DNA of 64,000 nt, from positions 39,943 to 103,942 of the forward strand of contig LNDW01000003.1 of NCBI GenBank assembly GCA_001464815.1, given 5' to 3'. Origin of the DNA: Betaproteobacteria bacterium Ga0077527. Lineage in GTDB: Bacteria; Pseudomonadota; Gammaproteobacteria; Burkholderiales; SG8-41. The translations under genes and the position numbers were made by a program. The notes under the pieces are model-generated. The model did no database searches and was not told where the DNA came from. It saw nothing but the letters and a program-made list of their open reading frames with translations. Below, one piece after another: positions 26,973-36,626 of this stretch (positions within the stretch are counted from its first letter, which is position 1; each line of letters opens with the position of its first letter).

Positions 26973-28157
26973 TCAGAGCAGTCCGTCTTTGCGGAACATT
27001 TCCTTGATGGTGCGGATGGCCTGCCGGGTGCGCGCCTCGTTCTCGATGAGTGCGAAGCGCACATGGCCATCGCCGTAGTGGCCAAAGCCCGTGCCCGGGG
27101 CCACCGCAACCTTGCCGTCGATCAGCAGCTTTTTCGAAAATTCGAGAGAACCCATCGCTTTGTACGGCTCGGGAATCGGCGCCCAGATGTACATCGTCGC
27201 CTGCGGTTTTTCGACGGCCCAGCCCATCGCATTCAGACCCGACCACAACACGTCGCGGCGGCCCTGATAAATCTGGCGCACGTTCTCGACACAGTCCTGC
27301 GGGCCTTCGAGCGCGATGATTGAGGCCACCTGGATCGGCGTGAAGGTGCCGTAGTCGTGGTAACTCTTCATCCGTCCCAGCGCGGTCACCAGTTCGCGGT
27401 TGCCGACCATGAAGCCGACACGCCAGCCGGCCATGTTGTAGCTCTTCGACATGGTGAAGAATTCGACCGCGACATCACGCGCACCCGGCACCTGAAGGAT
27501 CGACGGCGCCTTGTAGCCGTCAAACACGATGTCGGCATAAGCCAGGTCGTGCACGACATAGATGTCGTGTTCCTTGGCGATCGCAATCAGGCGCTCGAAG
27601 AACGCGAGGTCAACGCACTGCGTCGTCGGATTGCCCGGAAAATTCACGATCAGCATCTTCGGCTTCGGATAGCTGTCGCGGATCGACTGCTCCAGCTCCG
27701 CGAAAAAATCCACGCCGGCGTGCATCGGCACATGGCGGATGTCGGCGCCGGCGATCACCGGGCCGTAGATGTGGATCGGATAACTCGGATTCGGCACCAG
27801 CACAATGTCGCCGCGGTCCAGCGTCGCCAGTGCGAGGTGGGCAATGCCCTCCTTCGATCCGATGGTGACGATGGCTTCGGATTCAGGATCAAGCTCGACG
27901 TCGTAACGCGTCTTGTACCAGTTGCAGATCGCCTTGCGCAGACGCAGGATGCCCTTGGACACCGAATAGCCGTGGGTGTCGGTGCGCTGCACGGATTCGA
28001 TCAGCTTGTCGACGATGTGACGCGGCGTCGGCTGGTCAGGGTTGCCCATGCTGAAGTCGATGATGTCTTCGCCGCGGCGGCGTGCGGCGAGTTTCAGTTC
28101 GCCGGTGACGTTGAACACGTAGGGCGGCAGACGTTTTATGCGCGGAAACTCTTCCAT
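26973..28157 (-). CDS. alaC: Glutamate-pyruvate aminotransferase AlaC-type
   Basis: PLP class I aminotransferase, 394 residues from ATG 28157 ([20 protein letters not shown]). This is the position equivalent to the E. coli AlaC start; the frame opens 24 codons earlier. Signatures are [33 protein letters not shown] and the PLP-lysine segment [14 protein letters not shown]. The family makes alanine from pyruvate and glutamate; some members act in methionine or lysine pathways. Its position before hom-thrC is conserved in betaproteobacteria and links it to aspartate-family amino acids. Confidence 0.93.
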   Translation of the reverse strand: MEEFPRIKRLPPYVFNVTGELKLAARRRGEDIIDFSMGNPDQPTPRHIVDKLIESVQRTDTHGYSVSKGILRLRKAICNWYKTRYDVELDPESEAIVTIGSKEGIAHLALATLDRGDIVLVPNPSYPIHIYGPVIAGADIRHVPMHAGVDFFAELEQSIRDSYPKPKMLIVNFPGNPTTQCVDLAFFERLIAIAKEHDIYVVHDLAYADIVFDGYKAPSILQVPGARDVAVEFFTMSKSYNMAGWRVGFMVGNRELVTALGRMKSYHDYGTFTPIQVASIIALEGPQDCVENVRQIYQGRRDVLWSGLNAMGWAVEKPQATMYIWAPIPEPYKAMGSLEFSKKLLIDGKVAVAPGTGFGHYGDGHVRFALIENEARTRQAIRTIKEMFRKDGLL

Positions 28158-28377
28158 GAAAACAGTCTCGGAGCGGCTCTGCGCCGCGTATCGGCCGGCT
28201 TTGGGCCGGTTTTGGAGGTTGGTCGGCATCCGCCGGCAGCGGCTGCAGCGGCGGGAAAATGCCGAAGAAACCTATACTTAACCGCGGAAACCTATAATTG
28301 TAGCGAGTCCGCCTGTTCCGGGCAAAAATCCCTCTGATATCAGCCACAAAATCACCACTGCCAACCCTAGATCAGCG

Positions 28378-28758
28378 ATGAAACTGAACCTCTCTGAAAA
28401 TGCCGGCCAGGCGATGACCGGATATGGTCCGGGCTATCTGGTCGCCGGCGGCCAACGCTACGAGCATGCCCTGCTGGTCAGCCACGACGCCCCGCCGCGA
28501 CGCTGGCCGCTGGCCGGAATCAATGAACTGCGAGCCGAATTGCTGGCGCCCCTGCTTACCGGAGAAGTCCCGGAAATTGTGCTCATCGGCACCGGCAAGG
28601 CGCAGCTATTTCCCGACCCCGCAGTGCTCCAGCCGTTGATCGAAGCACGGGTCGGCATCGAGATCATGAACACCGCGGCGGCCTGCCGCACTTTCAACGT
28701 GCTGCTCAGCGAAGGCCGGCGGGTGGCGGCGGCACTATGCTGCCCCGAGCCGGAATAG
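28378..28758 (+). CDS. Mth938-like domain protein (DUF498)
   Basis: 126 residues of the Mth938/NDUFAF3-like fold, with the typical hydrophobic core EIVLIGTGKAQLFPD and NTAAACRTFNVLLSEGR. The mitochondrial relative assembles respiratory complex I; the bacterial role is not settled. It starts at ATG 28378, divergent from alaC, a placement I have seen repeatedly for this gene. It ends 30 bases before the stop of the histidine kinase, with an AT-rich motif in the convergent gap. Confidence 0.9.
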   Translation: MKLNLSENAGQAMTGYGPGYLVAGGQRYEHALLVSHDAPPRRWPLAGINELRAELLAPLLTGEVPEIVLIGTGKAQLFPDPAVLQPLIEARVGIEIMNTAAACRTFNVLLSEGRRVAAALCCPEPE

Positions 28759-28780
28759 TCTATGTACTTGTTTTAATTAT
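28759..28780 (-). repeat. AT-rich intergenic motif, copy 8
   Basis: Minus-strand core AATTAAAACAAGTACATA in the convergent gap between the DUF498 and histidine kinase stops. It is a divergent member. Confidence 0.4.
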
Positions 28781-28788
28781 ATTTTTAT

Positions 28789-31700
28789 TCATTCAGCAGC
28801 AATGTCTGCTGCGGGCAGCGAAAAACAGAACGTTGCGCCCTTTCCCGGCACGGCCCGGGCCCAGACCCGGCCGCCGTGGCGACGAATCACCCGCTGCACC
28901 AATGCCAGACCAATGCCGGTGCCCTGGAATTCCGATTCGCTGTGCAGGCGCTGAAAGGCACCAAACAGCTTGTTGACATAGGCCATGTCGAAACCGACAC
29001 CGTTGTCGCGCACAAAAAACACCGGGCTGCCGCCCTCCATTTCATACCCCACCTCGATCACCGGCACGGACTGCAGACTGGTGAACTTCCAGGCATTGCG
29101 CAACAGATTATCGACGGCAATACGCAGCAGGCCGAAGTCGGCATCGACATGCATGCCGGGAGCGACTTCAACGCTGACCTGGCGCTTGGGGCTGGCCGCA
29201 CGCAACTCGCGAACAATGTCCTGCGCCATTTCGCTCAGGTCACAGTCGCGAATCTGCAGATCGCGGCGGGTCACCCGTGCCAGCTCGAGCAGGTCGTCAA
29301 TCAACCTGGCCATGCGCTGACTGCCGGCACGCACACGCTCCAGGTAGCCGCGGCCCGCGGCATCAAGCACCCCGGCGTATTCCTCGATCAGTATCTGGCT
29401 GAAGCCGTCAATGGTGCGCAGCGGTGCACGCAGGTCATGCGAAACCGAATAGGAGAAGGACTCGAGTTCGCGGTTGGCCGCGGCAAGCGCGCGCGTGCGT
29501 TGCTCGACGCGCTGCTCCAGCTCGGCATTGAGCTGGCGCACCTCAGCCTCGGCGCGGCGGAAGTCGGTAAGGTCGTAGCCCATCAGATAAACACCTTCGA
29601 CCGCATTGCTGTCCCCCCGCTGTGGCAGCAGTGTGAGCCGTACCACGCGGCGGCCGGCCAGGGTTTCAAGCGCGTGCTCGGCCACCACCTCTTCACTGGC
29701 GAAGGCCTGATCGAGCAGCGGCTCGATTTCCTCGGCAAAGGCCATGGCAGTAGCACCGCCGCCAAACCAACGGTCGAAGGTAAAGTTGGTGTAACGCGTC
29801 TGCCGCGCGGCATCAAAAAAGCAGATCACCGCCGGCACGTTGTCGGCTATCGCACGCAGCCGCGTCTCGTTGTCCCGCAGCAGGCGCTCCATCTTCAACT
29901 GTTCGGTCATGTCGCGCGCCAGCACCAGCCGCACCTTGCGCCCGCCGAGCATGGTCGGAAAGGAATGAATCTCGACATCCAGGATGCCACCGTCGCGGCG
30001 CATGTGCTGCTTTTGCAGGCGCTCCACCGCACCCATCTGCCGGTTGTAGGGTTCACTGAGGTAACGCTCGCGCCCTTGCGGCGTCTGGATGTCGATCAGC
30101 GACATGACGAGCATTTCCTCCCGGCTGTAGCCGTAAAGCTCGTGGCATGCGCGGTTGACGTCAATGAACTGCAGTGTCTCTTCATCACGCAGATACATCG
30201 GCATCGGCGTCAGCGCGAATATCTGCCGGTAGCGCGCCTCGCTCTCTATCAGCATCGCTTCCTGCTGCACGCGCTCGGTGACATCCTGCACCACGAGCAG
30301 CACGTGGTCGCGGGTATCGACACCCTCGACACCGACGATTTTTGAAACCGTGAGGTCTACCCAGATGCGCTTGCCGTCCTTGCGCACATACTGCTTGCGC
30401 CGGGAATAGGATTCCTTTTCACCCGACAGCAGTGCGTGGTTCATGCGGTTGGTGGTTTCAATATCCTCCGGCGCGGTGATGTCGATCGTCGATAACTGCA
30501 GCAATTCGGCCTCGCTGTAGCCAAGGATTTCGCAAAGTTTGGGATTGACCTTGACCAGACGCGGTTGCAAGGTCACGTCACGAATGCCGATACCCACCAG
30601 CGCCTGCTCGAAAATCGCTCGAAAACGCGACTCACTGGCTTCCAGTGCCTGCTGCGCTTTCTGGCGGCCGGTGATGTCGTTCGCGACAACCAGCCTCGCC
30701 GTCTGGCCTCCGAACTGGAAGGCCTGAGCGGTGATTTCCACGGTCAGCGGCTCGCCATCGCGGGTCACATGCCGGCGCAGGAACTGCGCGGGTTGCAAGG
30801 GGTCGCGTTCAAGCAATTGGGTCGCAACGAACTCCCGCTGCTCCTTGTCCTGCAGATCGATGGCGGTCATCTGCTGCAACTCGTCGCGGCTGTAGCCGTA
30901 TTTGTCGATCATCGCGTCGTTGACAGCCAGAAATTTCGGGTTTCCGGCCTCGGCCACCCACATCGGAATCGGGGTCGAGGCGAAAATCCGGCGGTAACGT
31001 TCCTCGCTTTGTTCCAGCGCGGCGACCATCGCGGTGTGTTCGGAGATGTCCTGGGCCACCGCGAGAATGCCGGCAAATTTGCCCTCCTCGTCGGTGATGC
31101 GCGCATTGTTCCATTCGCAGATCACGGATTTACCGTCCTTGCGCATGTTCTCGTTGACGCCGCGCACGTCCAATTCGCCGGCGCGGACCTGCCTGCGGCG
31201 CTCACTGACGACGCCGCGGATATGCGGCGGCACGATGAAATCGGCGCTGTCCAATCCCACCAGTTCATCGTTGCGGTAGCCGAATACGGCCTCCGCAGCA
31301 GGGTTGACATACAACACCTTGAGATCCTTGTCCTGCAGTATGCAGGGCAGCGGCATCACCTTGAGCTGCTGTTGCAACTGCTCCAGCAGATGGCTGCGCG
31401 TCCGCTCCAGCGTGCCGGAGACACGTTCAGCCTCTCGCCGGTCAAGGAACTGGCCGATTTCACGGCCTATCGCGTCCAGGGTATCGAGCAACACCTGATC
31501 CGGCGCCTCGACACGCCTGCTGAAGAATTCCAGTGCATCGGTGATACCGGTGGTGCGCCTGACCGGAACAAACACCGCGCTGCGCAGCCCCGATTCGGAG
31601 GCTTCGCTGCTGCGCTGACCGCCCTCGCGCGGATAGTCGGGCAGCCAGTGCACCTCAGACATTGCCAGCATCCTGCTGATCTGCCCTCCCGCCTTGTTCA

Positions 31701-32610
31701 ATGATTTCTGGCGCAATGATGTTTCAACAAAACGCTGCGCCTGCATGCCCGGGGCGAGCCAATGGGCGCCGCAGGATAACGTGTTGCCGCCCATTTCCAC
31801 CTGGCGGTGCGCGCCCCATTGCCATTCCATGGTGCGGCAGATGGTCTCGATCACCGCCGCCATTGCCGCAGTGATTTCCCGTCCGCCGCTGAGGATGCGC
31901 GTGACGTCGTGCTGCATGCGCAGCCGCTGGCGCAGCACCACCTCGGCGGTGACGTCATTGCCGACACCGCGATATCCGGCCAGCGCGCCTGAAACGTCGA
32001 ACACCGGTTCGCCACTGATGCTGGCGTAGGCCACCAGACCTTGCGGACTGACATAACGCACCAGCAGATCGCGGAAAGGAGCGCGGCGAGAGACCACCGT
32101 CTTGTGAAAAGTCCAGTCGCTGCCAACCGGTGTGGCGAAGTGTTTATCCCAACGCGCCAGGCCGAGGAACTCCCCGGCACCGCGCCCTGTCAGGCGCAGC
32201 AGGCCGTCCGACACATGGGTCATGCGATACTGGCCGTCGGTTTCCCAATACCAGTCTGAGCCAAGGGCCGTCAGCGCGCGAAAACGTTCCTCGCTCGCAC
32301 GTAACGCACGCCGGGTGTCGCGCTGATGGATGATCACGCCGCAGCCGAACAGCGTGGCGGCAAGTGCCAGGCTCGCAGCCAGCAAAAGGCCGCCTCCGGA
32401 ATAAGCGGCGAAGATGCATGCGATAACACCGGCGGCAAGGAGCCATTTCGGCGCACGCGAAGCCGGCAGGATGATTTTGGCGCCGGACTGGTGGCTGGAG
32501 CTCTGCCCGGTATCGATTTTGTTCAAAGTGTAAGGCCCTGGACTTGCTGAACCTGACCTGGACGGCAGGGCTGGCAATGCAAGCTTCATCTTATAATCAG
32601 CCCTGCCCAT
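28789..32610 (-). CDS. Multi-PAS sensor histidine kinase
   Basis: 1273-residue hybrid-free sensor kinase. It has two N-terminal membrane helices (about 52-92), a PAS (105-225) and a GAF-like region (235-390). Five further PAS domains run in series to about 1025 (each with YxxxF, then a xVxRDGxxxxV- or RKDG-type segment and a closing QDITE/QDVTE). A coiled coil leads into HisKA and HATPase. The phospho-acceptor is H1058 (SVSHDLRAPLR). N and G boxes are DNLLRNAWKFT, DNGVGFD and GTGIGLALV. No response regulator is adjacent, so it is an orphan whose partner lies elsewhere. The PAS array suggests several small ligands, redox or light. The start (ATG 32610) has no strong ribosome site. Confidence 0.93.
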   Translation of the reverse strand: MGRADYKMKLALPALPSRSGSASPGPYTLNKIDTGQSSSHQSGAKIILPASRAPKWLLAAGVIACIFAAYSGGGLLLAASLALAATLFGCGVIIHQRDTRRALRASEERFRALTALGSDWYWETDGQYRMTHVSDGLLRLTGRGAGEFLGLARWDKHFATPVGSDWTFHKTVVSRRAPFRDLLVRYVSPQGLVAYASISGEPVFDVSGALAGYRGVGNDVTAEVVLRQRLRMQHDVTRILSGGREITAAMAAVIETICRTMEWQWGAHRQVEMGGNTLSCGAHWLAPGMQAQRFVETSLRQKSLNKAGGQISRMLAMSEVHWLPDYPREGGQRSSEASESGLRSAVFVPVRRTTGITDALEFFSRRVEAPDQVLLDTLDAIGREIGQFLDRREAERVSGTLERTRSHLLEQLQQQLKVMPLPCILQDKDLKVLYVNPAAEAVFGYRNDELVGLDSADFIVPPHIRGVVSERRRQVRAGELDVRGVNENMRKDGKSVICEWNNARITDEEGKFAGILAVAQDISEHTAMVAALEQSEERYRRIFASTPIPMWVAEAGNPKFLAVNDAMIDKYGYSRDELQQMTAIDLQDKEQREFVATQLLERDPLQPAQFLRRHVTRDGEPLTVEITAQAFQFGGQTARLVVANDITGRQKAQQALEASESRFRAIFEQALVGIGIRDVTLQPRLVKVNPKLCEILGYSEAELLQLSTIDITAPEDIETTNRMNHALLSGEKESYSRRKQYVRKDGKRIWVDLTVSKIVGVEGVDTRDHVLLVVQDVTERVQQEAMLIESEARYRQIFALTPMPMYLRDEETLQFIDVNRACHELYGYSREEMLVMSLIDIQTPQGRERYLSEPYNRQMGAVERLQKQHMRRDGGILDVEIHSFPTMLGGRKVRLVLARDMTEQLKMERLLRDNETRLRAIADNVPAVICFFDAARQTRYTNFTFDRWFGGGATAMAFAEEIEPLLDQAFASEEVVAEHALETLAGRRVVRLTLLPQRGDSNAVEGVYLMGYDLTDFRRAEAEVRQLNAELEQRVEQRTRALAAANRELESFSYSVSHDLRAPLRTIDGFSQILIEEYAGVLDAAGRGYLERVRAGSQRMARLIDDLLELARVTRRDLQIRDCDLSEMAQDIVRELRAASPKRQVSVEVAPGMHVDADFGLLRIAVDNLLRNAWKFTSLQSVPVIEVGYEMEGGSPVFFVRDNGVGFDMAYVNKLFGAFQRLHSESEFQGTGIGLALVQRVIRRHGGRVWARAVPGKGATFCFSLPAADIAAE

Positions 32611-32699
32611 TGTCTAACCACTTACAGTGAACGCCCGGCTGATCGCTGCCCGCGCCACACACCAATCCATCCCCCCTTACGTCAGAAAGCGGCGCAAAC

Positions 32700-33614
32700 T
32701 TGAACCATCACGACATCAATGCCGTTGCCGGGCAGATCAATAACATCATCCTCGGCAAACAGCAGCAGATCCGCCTCGCGCTGGCCTGCCTTCTCGCCCG
32801 CGGCCACCTGCTCATCGAAGACCTGCCCGGTGTCGGCAAGACCACGCTGGCCCATGCCATCGCCACCGCGCTCGGTCTGCGCTTCCAGCGCGTGCAGTTC
32901 ACCAGCGACCTGCTGCCCGCCGACATCCTCGGCGTTTCGGTCTACAACCGTGACAGCGCCCGTTTTGAATTCCATCCCGGCCCGGTGTTCACCAATGTCG
33001 TGCTTGCTGACGAAGTCAACCGCGCCACGCCCCGGGCGCAGAGCGCGCTGCTCGAGGCGATGGAGGAAAACCAGGTCACCACCGAAGGCGAGACCAGGCC
33101 GCTGCCACAGCCATTTTTTGTGATTGCGACCCAGAATCCCTCACATCAGATCGGCACCTTCCCGCTGCCCGAATCGCAGCTCGACCGTTTCCTGATGCGC
33201 ATCGAGCTGGGTTATCCCGACAGTGCCGCCGAGCGCGCGCTGCTCTCCGGCACCGATCGCCGGACACTGCTTGGTGAATTGAAGGCCAGGCTCGCCGGCG
33301 ATGACCTGTTGCAACTGCAGCGGGCCGTGACCGCGGTGCGTGCCGAACCGGCGCTGCTCGACTATGTCCAGGCGCTGCTGCGGCACACCCGCGTTTCGCC
33401 TGATTTCAGCCATGGCCTCTCGCCACGCGCCGGGCTGTCGCTGCTTCAGGCGGCCCGGGCCTGGGCCTACATGGATGGCCGCGACCATGTCGTGCCGGAG
33501 GACGTGCAGGCGGTGTTGCCGGCGGTGGTCAGCCACCGCCTCACCGCCAGCGGCGGCGAAAACGTTTCATCGGCTTCGCCGGCCGCGCTGCTGCTGCAGG
33601 TCGCCATTCCCTGA
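32700..33614 (+). CDS. moxR: MoxR-family AAA+ ATPase
   Basis: MoxR-group ATPase that, with VWA or DUF58 partners, remodels or matures other proteins. 304 residues from TTG 32700 (NHHDINAVAG), with a purine-rich AGAAAGCGG upstream. Walker A is DLPGVGKTTLAHA near 40. Other motifs are LLPADILGVSVY, DEVNRATPRAQSALLEAMEE (Walker B), the sensor 1 strand FVIATQNP and arginine finger SQLDRFLMRI. It heads a three-gene operon with the DUF58 gene and transglutaminase. Divergent from the histidine kinase by 89 bases. Confidence 0.94.
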   Translation: MNHHDINAVAGQINNIILGKQQQIRLALACLLARGHLLIEDLPGVGKTTLAHAIATALGLRFQRVQFTSDLLPADILGVSVYNRDSARFEFHPGPVFTNVVLADEVNRATPRAQSALLEAMEENQVTTEGETRPLPQPFFVIATQNPSHQIGTFPLPESQLDRFLMRIELGYPDSAAERALLSGTDRRTLLGELKARLAGDDLLQLQRAVTAVRAEPALLDYVQALLRHTRVSPDFSHGLSPRAGLSLLQAARAWAYMDGRDHVVPEDVQAVLPAVVSHRLTASGGENVSSASPAALLLQVAIP

Positions 33615-33664
33615 CCTCCCGATCCCCCGCCCCGACCCTTGACTCACTGACGCCCCATCTGACC

Positions 33665-34639
33665 GTGGATACCTTGCGCACCCTGCGCCAGAACGTACTG
33701 AACTGGATGTTCCAGTGGCGCGGGCCGGAATCGGGGGCTATCGTATTATCGCAGCGGCGTGTGTTCATCCTGCCGTCGAAACACGGACTGCTGCTGGCGC
33801 TGGTCGTGGTGCTGATCCTTATCGGCTCGACCAACTACGACCTGTCGCTGGGATTCGTACTCGCCTTCCTGCTAGCCGCCGCCGGTTGCCAGGCGATGCT
33901 GCATACCTTCCGCAATCTGGCAAAGTTGCACATCACCGCGGGCCGCAGTGAAGCGGTGTTCGCCGGTGATACGGCGCTTTTTACAATGCACCTCGCCAAC
34001 CCGACCCGTGCCGCGCGTTACGCGGTGGCCGTCACTGCGGACCGTAATCTGGCCGACCATGTCGATGTGCCGGCCGAAGGCAGCGCCTCAGCCGTGGTGG
34101 AGATACCCGCGCTGCGCAGGGGCTGGCTGCGTCCGGGACGGCTGATGCTGGTCACGCGTTTTCCGGCCGGACTGTTTCGCGCCTGGTCCTATGCCGAACC
34201 CGATGTGCGCTGCCTCGTATATCCGGCGCCGGCAACACCGGGACTGCCGTTGCCGCCATCGGCCGCGGGCGACGGCGAAGGTGGCGAACAAGGTCAGGGA
34301 CAGGAGGAGTTCTCCGGCCTGCGGCCGTACCGACCCGGCGATGCGCCGCGGCATATTGCCTGGAAGGCGGTGGCCCGCGATGACACGCTGGTGACCAAAC
34401 AATTCGCCGGACGTGCGCCGCTCGAGCTTTGGCTGCGCTGGGATGCGCTGCCGCAAACCATGGATGTCGAATCCCGCCTGAGCCATCTCACGCGCTGGGT
34501 GATCGAGGCTGAACGCGGCCAGTCGGCTTACGGCCTGCGCCTGCCCGGCGAAACCGTGGCCCCTGGCAACGGCCCCGCCCACCGCAACAACTGTCTGCGC
34601 GCCCTCGCCCTTCATGGCACTGAAACCGCTCAAACTTGA
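33665..34639 (+). CDS. DUF58 domain protein
   Basis: 324 residues from GTG 33665. Two N-terminal membrane helices (about 42-82) are followed by a beta-rich region and the DUF58 (VWA-like) signature GLRPYRPGDAPRHIAWKAVA. These proteins partner MoxR ATPases and are thought to bind or present substrates, but no activity is proven. It sits between moxR (50-base gap) and the transglutaminase gene, whose ATG overlaps its last 26 bases. The unusual lack of a VWA metal-binding motif elsewhere is normal for the family. Confidence 0.9.
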   Translation: MDTLRTLRQNVLNWMFQWRGPESGAIVLSQRRVFILPSKHGLLLALVVVLILIGSTNYDLSLGFVLAFLLAAAGCQAMLHTFRNLAKLHITAGRSEAVFAGDTALFTMHLANPTRAARYAVAVTADRNLADHVDVPAEGSASAVVEIPALRRGWLRPGRLMLVTRFPAGLFRAWSYAEPDVRCLVYPAPATPGLPLPPSAAGDGEGGEQGQGQEEFSGLRPYRPGDAPRHIAWKAVARDDTLVTKQFAGRAPLELWLRWDALPQTMDVESRLSHLTRWVIEAERGQSAYGLRLPGETVAPGNGPAHRNNCLRALALHGTETAQT

Positions 34640-36581
34640 CGTCAGGCCATTGATCGCGCGCGAGGTTTATGTCCTCGCCGCGGGTTTTGTGCTTGCCAGC
34701 GCGGCGCATCTGCTGCGCATGCCGAACTGGCTGGGCGGCCTGGTCGTGGCGACGGTGCTGCTGCGCATCTATCTCGCCGCGCGCGACCAGCCGCTGCCCG
34801 GCAAGTGGCTGCTCGCGCTGGTCGCCTTTGGCACCGCCGCCGGCATCCTGCTCGAGTACCGCACGCTGCTCGGCCGCGAGGCCGGCGTGTCACTGCTGGT
34901 GGTGATGCTGTCGCTGAAACTGCTTGAAGGCCGCAGCCAGCGCGACGGTATATTGCTTGCGACCCTGGGTTTTTTCCTGCTGGTCACCAATTTCCTGTAT
35001 TCGCAAACCATACTCACCGGGCTCTACATGCTGGGCTGCGCCTGGCTGTTGATCGTGGCATTGGTCACACTGCAGTTCACCGTGCGCTGGCCGGGCTGGA
35101 AAATCCCGGCGCTGCGCGCCGGGGCCCTGCTGGTTCAGGCTTTGCCGCTGATGCTGGTGCTGTTCCTGCTTTTTCCGCGCATCCAGGGGCCGCTGTGGGG
35201 GCTGCCGCATGATGCCTACGCCGGACTCACCGGCCTGTCCGACAACATGAGCCCGGGCAGCCTGAACAGCCTGATCCAGTCCGATGCGGTCGCTTTCCGC
35301 GCTGAATTCCGTGGCCGCATCCCCGAGGCTCCGGCGCTGTACTGGCGCGGCCCGGTGCTCTGGGATTATGACGGCCAGACCTGGACTGCGCCACGCTTCG
35401 TGTTCAACGTCAATGAAATGCCGGAAACCGCGGGCCCCACCATTGAGTACACGGTTACGGTCGAGCCTCATAACAAACGCTGGCTGTTCGCGCTGGAAAT
35501 GCCGGTGATGCGCCCGCCGAGTTCCTTCCTGACCCGCGACATGCAGTTGCTGAGCACGACACCGGTGCGCAGCCGCATGCGCTACGACATGAGTTCGCGG
35601 CTGCTGCCGGCCTACGGTGCCGATGACACCGAAGTGATGCTGCAGCGCGCGCTGCAACTGCCCAAGGGTTACAACCCGCGCACCCTGCAACTCGCCGCCG
35701 AACTGCGCCGCCGCCACAGCGATGACCGCAGGCTGGTTGACGAAGTGTTGCAGACTTTTCGCAATGAAAATTACGTCTACACGCTGAGTCCGCCGTTGCT
35801 TGGTCAGCACGCGGTGGATGAATTCCTGTTCGACACCCGGCGCGGATTCTGCGAACACTACTCCTCGGCATTCACGTTCCTGATGCGCGCCGCCGGCATC
35901 CCGGCACGGGTGGTGACTGGTTATCAGGGCGGACAGATCAATCCTGTCGGTGAATATGTGCTGATCCGCCAGGCTGATGCCCATGCCTGGGCCGAGGTGT
36001 GGTTCCAGGACAGCGGCTGGGTGCGGGTCGATCCGACGGCCGCGGTGTCACCGGCGCGGGTTGAACGCGGCATCGCCTCCGCGCTGCCCAGCACCGATCC
36101 GCTGCCGATTTTTGTGCGTGGCAATTTTGCCGCGCTGCAAAGCCTGCGCCTGACCTGGGATTCGATCACCTATTCCTGGAATCAGTGGGTGCTCGGCTAC
36201 TCCCCGGAGCGCCAGCGGCGCTTCCTGTCCAGCCTCGGCTTTGATGACGCCACCTGGCAAAAACTGGCGGTACTGCTGGTGGTCGGTGCGGGACTGGCCT
36301 TGTTGATCGGTGCCACGCTGGTGTTGCGCGATTTGCGCGCAGTGCGCGGTGATGCCGCACGTGCACTCTACGACCGCTTTTGCCGCAGGCTGGCCCGGCT
36401 GGGTTTGCGTGCCGGCGCCGCTGAAGGACCACTGGCTTTTGCCGAGCGGGCCGCGGGGCTGCGGCCGGAACTGGCGGCCTGGTTGCGCGCGGTAACCGGG
36501 CAGTATGTTGCGATCCGCTACGGCGGAGATCGCAGCGTGTTGGCTTTACGCGAATTAAAACGTCGAATAAAAGAAAAATAA
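34614..36581 (+). CDS. tgpA: TgpA-like transglutaminase membrane protein
   Basis: 655 residues: an N-terminal array of about six membrane helices (30-190, DUF3488-type) and an extracytoplasmic transglutaminase core. A last membrane helix follows near 550 (LLVVGAGLALLIGATLVL), then a short cytoplasmic domain. The catalytic triad is C413 (RGFCEHYSS), H457 (DAHAWAE) and D473 (RVDPTAAV). Pseudomonas TgpA is essential there; whether peptide cross-linking or hydrolysis is its role is not settled. It overlaps the DUF58 gene by 26 bases and is probably translationally coupled, completing the moxR operon. Confidence 0.93.
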   Translation: MALKPLKLDVRPLIAREVYVLAAGFVLASAAHLLRMPNWLGGLVVATVLLRIYLAARDQPLPGKWLLALVAFGTAAGILLEYRTLLGREAGVSLLVVMLSLKLLEGRSQRDGILLATLGFFLLVTNFLYSQTILTGLYMLGCAWLLIVALVTLQFTVRWPGWKIPALRAGALLVQALPLMLVLFLLFPRIQGPLWGLPHDAYAGLTGLSDNMSPGSLNSLIQSDAVAFRAEFRGRIPEAPALYWRGPVLWDYDGQTWTAPRFVFNVNEMPETAGPTIEYTVTVEPHNKRWLFALEMPVMRPPSSFLTRDMQLLSTTPVRSRMRYDMSSRLLPAYGADDTEVMLQRALQLPKGYNPRTLQLAAELRRRHSDDRRLVDEVLQTFRNENYVYTLSPPLLGQHAVDEFLFDTRRGFCEHYSSAFTFLMRAAGIPARVVTGYQGGQINPVGEYVLIRQADAHAWAEVWFQDSGWVRVDPTAAVSPARVERGIASALPSTDPLPIFVRGNFAALQSLRLTWDSITYSWNQWVLGYSPERQRRFLSSLGFDDATWQKLAVLLVVGAGLALLIGATLVLRDLRAVRGDAARALYDRFCRRLARLGLRAGAAEGPLAFAERAAGLRPELAAWLRAVTGQYVAIRYGGDRSVLALRELKRRIKEK

Positions 36582-36583
36582 TA

Positions 36584-36605
36584 TCAATAAAAACAATGAC
36601 TTATA
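36584..36605 (+). repeat. AT-rich intergenic motif, copy 9
   Basis: Core AATAAAAACAATGACTTAT, starting 3 bases after the tgpA stop in the convergent gap with nlpD. Confidence 0.65.
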
Positions 36606-36626
36606 TAATACTTCTATAGTCATTGC

